Shown here in pieces: positions 5,197 through 6,590 of a stretch of DNA of 6,590 nt (positions within the stretch are counted from its first letter, which is position 1; every line of letters begins with the position of its first letter). The notes under the pieces were generated by a model, which made no database searches, was not told the origin of the DNA, and worked only from the letters and a program-made list of their open reading frames with translations. A program made the translations under genes and the position numbers. The DNA comes from CAZYZQ01 sp964652075 (GTDB taxonomy: Bacteria; Bacillota; Clostridia; Oscillospirales; Oscillospiraceae), in NCBI GenBank assembly GCA_964652075.1, contig CAZYZQ010000105.1, forward strand, positions 1 through 6,590, in the 5' to 3' direction.

Positions 5197-5475
5197 ATGG
5201 CAAAATCCATCCCATTGCGCCAGTGCGTGGGCTGCCGCGCATCGAAGCCGAAGCGGGAGCTGGTGCGCGTCGTGCGCTCGCCCGCGGGCGAGATCTCGCT
5301 CGACACAAAGGGCAAGGCCCCGGGGCGCGGCGCGTACGTCTGCCCCGACCCCGCGTGCCTGAAAAAGGCGCGTAAAACGAAGGCGCTTGCGCGCAACCTC
5401 GGCGTGGAGATCCCGCCGGAGGTCTACGACGCGCTCGAGCTGGCGATGGAGGGCGCGGCCCATGACGCAGAATAA
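5197..5475 (+). CDS. ylxR: YlxR family protein (RNase P modulator RnpM), 92 aa
   Basis: YlxR (DUF448) is a small nucleic-acid-binding protein encoded between nusA and infB. The Bacillus subtilis member was reported to bind the RNase P RNA and modulate its activity (RnpM). The family signature is visible: RQCVGCR (8-14), ELVRVVR (21-27), then DTKGKAPGRGAYVC (36-49). Four cysteines, C10, C13, C49 and C54, form two pairs; they could bind a metal, which is inference. The start ATG follows AAGGAGG with a 6-nt spacer, 19 nt after nusA. The 3' end overlaps ylxQ by 14 nt, which suggests translational coupling. The last 20 residues or so are Glu/Ala-rich. Confidence 0.93.
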   Translation: MAKSIPLRQCVGCRASKPKRELVRVVRSPAGEISLDTKGKAPGRGAYVCPDPACLKKARKTKALARNLGVEIPPEVYDALELAMEGAAHDAE

Positions 5476-5830
5476 GGCGCTGGGCTATCTCGCACTCAGC
5501 CGGAAGGCCGGGCGCCTCGCCCTCGGCGAGGAGCAGCTGGCTGCCGCCGTCCACGCGGGACGCGCACGGCTTCTGGTGCTCGCATCCGACATTGCCCCGG
5601 CTTCCGCCGAACGACTCTCCCGGCTGTCAAGGGACGGCAACCCGCCGATCCTGACGCTCCCCGCCACCCGCGCGGAGCTGGGCGAGGCCGTGGGGCGGCC
5701 CGTCTGTGCCGCGGCCGCCATGACCGACGCGGGCCTCGCGCTCGCGCTGGCAAGGGCTGTGGACGCCGACGCCGCCATTCTGGCGGAGCTGGAGCGCCGC
5801 GTGCGCCGCGCGGCCAAGAAACGGAAATGA
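5462..5830 (+). CDS. ylxQ: YlxQ, L7Ae/L30e-family RNA-binding protein, 122 aa
   Basis: This small L7Ae-fold protein sits between ylxR and infB. Bacillus homologues bind kink-turn RNA; the cellular role is unclear. The family pattern is seen in GYLALSRKAGRLALGEEQ (8-25), ARLLVLASDIAPASAERL (35-52), and TDAGLALALARAV (88-100). A basic tail, RRVRRAAKKRK, closes the protein. An earlier in-frame ATG at 5387 exists, but it would add 25 Arg/Ser-rich residues translated out of frame inside ylxR. The ATG at 5462 has GGAGGG 8 nt upstream and gives a normal family length. The G-N-x-x-K-type kink-turn contact of typical L7Ae proteins is not seen; the segment reads LGEEQLAAAV. Confidence 0.9.
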   Translation: MTQNKALGYLALSRKAGRLALGEEQLAAAVHAGRARLLVLASDIAPASAERLSRLSRDGNPPILTLPATRAELGEAVGRPVCAAAAMTDAGLALALARAVDADAAILAELERRVRRAAKKRK

Positions 5831-5831
5831 C

Positions 5832-5846
5832 GCAGGGCTTCCCTGC
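5832..5846 (+). other. Small hairpin in the ylxQ-infB gap
   Basis: A 6-bp perfect stem, GCAGGG with CCCTGC, and a CTT loop lie directly after the ylxQ stop codon, 16 nt before the infB ribosome binding site. There is no U-run, so it should not end transcription. It could mark mRNA processing or limit ribosome run-on. No credible separate promoter for infB is visible in this gap. Confidence 0.35.
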
Positions 5847-5873
5847 AACCTATAGTTATACGGAGGTGGCTAT

Positions 5874-6590
5874 ATGAGTACGCTTGTCAAATATCGCATT
5901 CGTGAGGTCGCAAAGGACCTCGACCTGCCGGTCAAGGACGTTATGGCCCTTGTAGAGCAGTACTTTGAAAAGCCGAAGAACAATATGCAGGTGCTCGAGG
6001 AGCAGCAGCTCAACGTCCTGTTCGACGTGATCTCGCAGCGCCATCAGGTCGACGACCTCGCCGCCGCGCTCGAGGCGCAGCGCGCGAAGACGCCCGACCG
6101 GCCCGAGCAGCTGATCGCGCCCGAGCCTGCCCCCAGGCAGGCCGCCGGCGAGGCCCCCGCTGCCCCGGCCCAGAACCAGAAAAAGCCGCAGCAGGCGCAG
6201 GCCCCGCAGCAGCCGTCCCAGCCCCAGCAGCAGGCGCAGCCCAAGCAGCAGAAGCAGCCTGAGCCGCAGCGCAAGCGCGAGCGCCGCGTCGTCGACACGT
6301 CGGCGGCCACGGTCAACGCCGCCCGCTTCGACGACCACGTCGACAAGCTCGTCTCCGAGCGCGTGGCCGACACCGTCGGCGGCAAGCAGCGCGTGAAGTC
6401 CAACAAGGGCAAGGGCGGCAATCAGAACCGCCGCAAGGGCTTCCAGGGCAGCAAGTCCCGCAACGAGGAGCAGGAGAAGATGCGCCGGCTCCAGCTGGAA
6501 ATCGCCAAGAAGGCCCCGCTGACCGTCAAAATCCCGGATGAGATCGCCGTCGGCGAGCTGGCCTCCCGGATGAAGAAGACGGGCGCCGAG
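5874..6590 (+). CDS. infB: Translation initiation factor IF-2, N-terminal part (cut by window edge)
   Basis: IF2 is the GTPase that delivers initiator fMet-tRNA to the 30S subunit and promotes subunit joining. The first 239 codons are present and the frame is open to the edge. Residues 5-58 form the first IF2_N-type helical domain (KYRIREVAKDLDLPVKDVMAL onward, 20 residues shown here in part). Residues about 72-133 are a low-complexity Gln/Pro/Ala linker, and 134-205 a basic Arg/Lys-rich stretch. A second IF2_N segment begins near 208 (EIAKKAPLTVKIPDEIAVGELASRM from there). The GTPase domain lies beyond the window. The ATG follows GGAGGTGG (5862-5869). It is the last visible gene of the rimP-nusA operon. 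Confidence 0.95.
   Translation, partial: MSTLVKYRIREVAKDLDLPVKDVMALVEQYFEKPKNNMQVLEEQQLNVLFDVISQRHQVDDLAAALEAQRAKTPDRPEQLIAPEPAPRQAAGEAPAAPAQNQKKPQQAQAPQQPSQPQQQAQPKQQKQPEPQRKRERRVVDTSAATVNAARFDDHVDKLVSERVADTVGGKQRVKSNKGKGGNQNRRKGFQGSKSRNEEQEKMRRLQLEIAKKAPLTVKIPDEIAVGELASRMKKTGAE

Noticed and set aside
4434..5396. Long minus-strand open frame opposite nusA and ylxR
   Set aside because: It crosses two well-identified genes and its composition is that of an antisense frame in GC-rich coding DNA.
5851..5856. TATAGT before infB as a possible internal promoter
   Set aside because: No acceptable -35 lies 16-18 bp upstream; the sequence there overlaps the end of ylxQ and a small hairpin.

Overview
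The window comes from a GC-rich, Gram-positive anaerobe. Its gene order and protein sequences point to Clostridia, most likely Oscillospiraceae/Ruminococcaceae. This rests on the rimP-nusA-ylxR-ylxQ-infB order, strong GGAGG ribosome binding sites, and a stalk-domain/AMIN/Amidase_3 cell-wall hydrolase. The placement is inference from sequence style, not from a search.

Layout. Positions 1-360 (minus) hold the N-terminal 120 codons of ilvC, ketol-acid reductoisomerase, with a promoter (420-448) and a CodY-box-like site (463-477) upstream. Positions 515-549 form an intrinsic terminator for the next minus-strand gene. That gene (560-1300) encodes an unrecognised membrane protein of about seven or eight helices. 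A 225-bp divergent intergenic region (1301-1525) carries two back-to-back promoters, a 12-bp perfect palindrome and helically phased T-tracts. Positions 1526-3145 (plus) encode a secreted N-acetylmuramoyl-L-alanine amidase. Positions 3146-3548 hold no convincing gene but contain several inverted repeats, a promoter and a hairpin-bearing leader. From 3549 to the right edge runs the transcription/translation operon: rimP, nusA, ylxR (rnpM), ylxQ and the start of infB.

How the genes work together. The right half is a co-directional, tightly packed operon with a 21-nt gap, a 19-nt gap, a 14-nt overlap and a 43-nt gap. It links 30S maturation (RimP), transcription elongation and termination (NusA), two small RNA-binding or RNase P-related proteins (YlxR, YlxQ) and translation initiation (IF2). 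The left half is unrelated housekeeping: branched-chain amino acid synthesis and cell-wall remodelling.

I see no CRISPR array, transposase, tRNA/rRNA gene, phage gene or defence system. The coding content is ordinary. The least explained DNA is regulatory: the rimP leader, where the Shine-Dalgarno region duplicates one arm of a hairpin; a 10-mer shared at the same place in the ilvC and rimP promoters; and a cluster of competing hairpins at 3286-3339.
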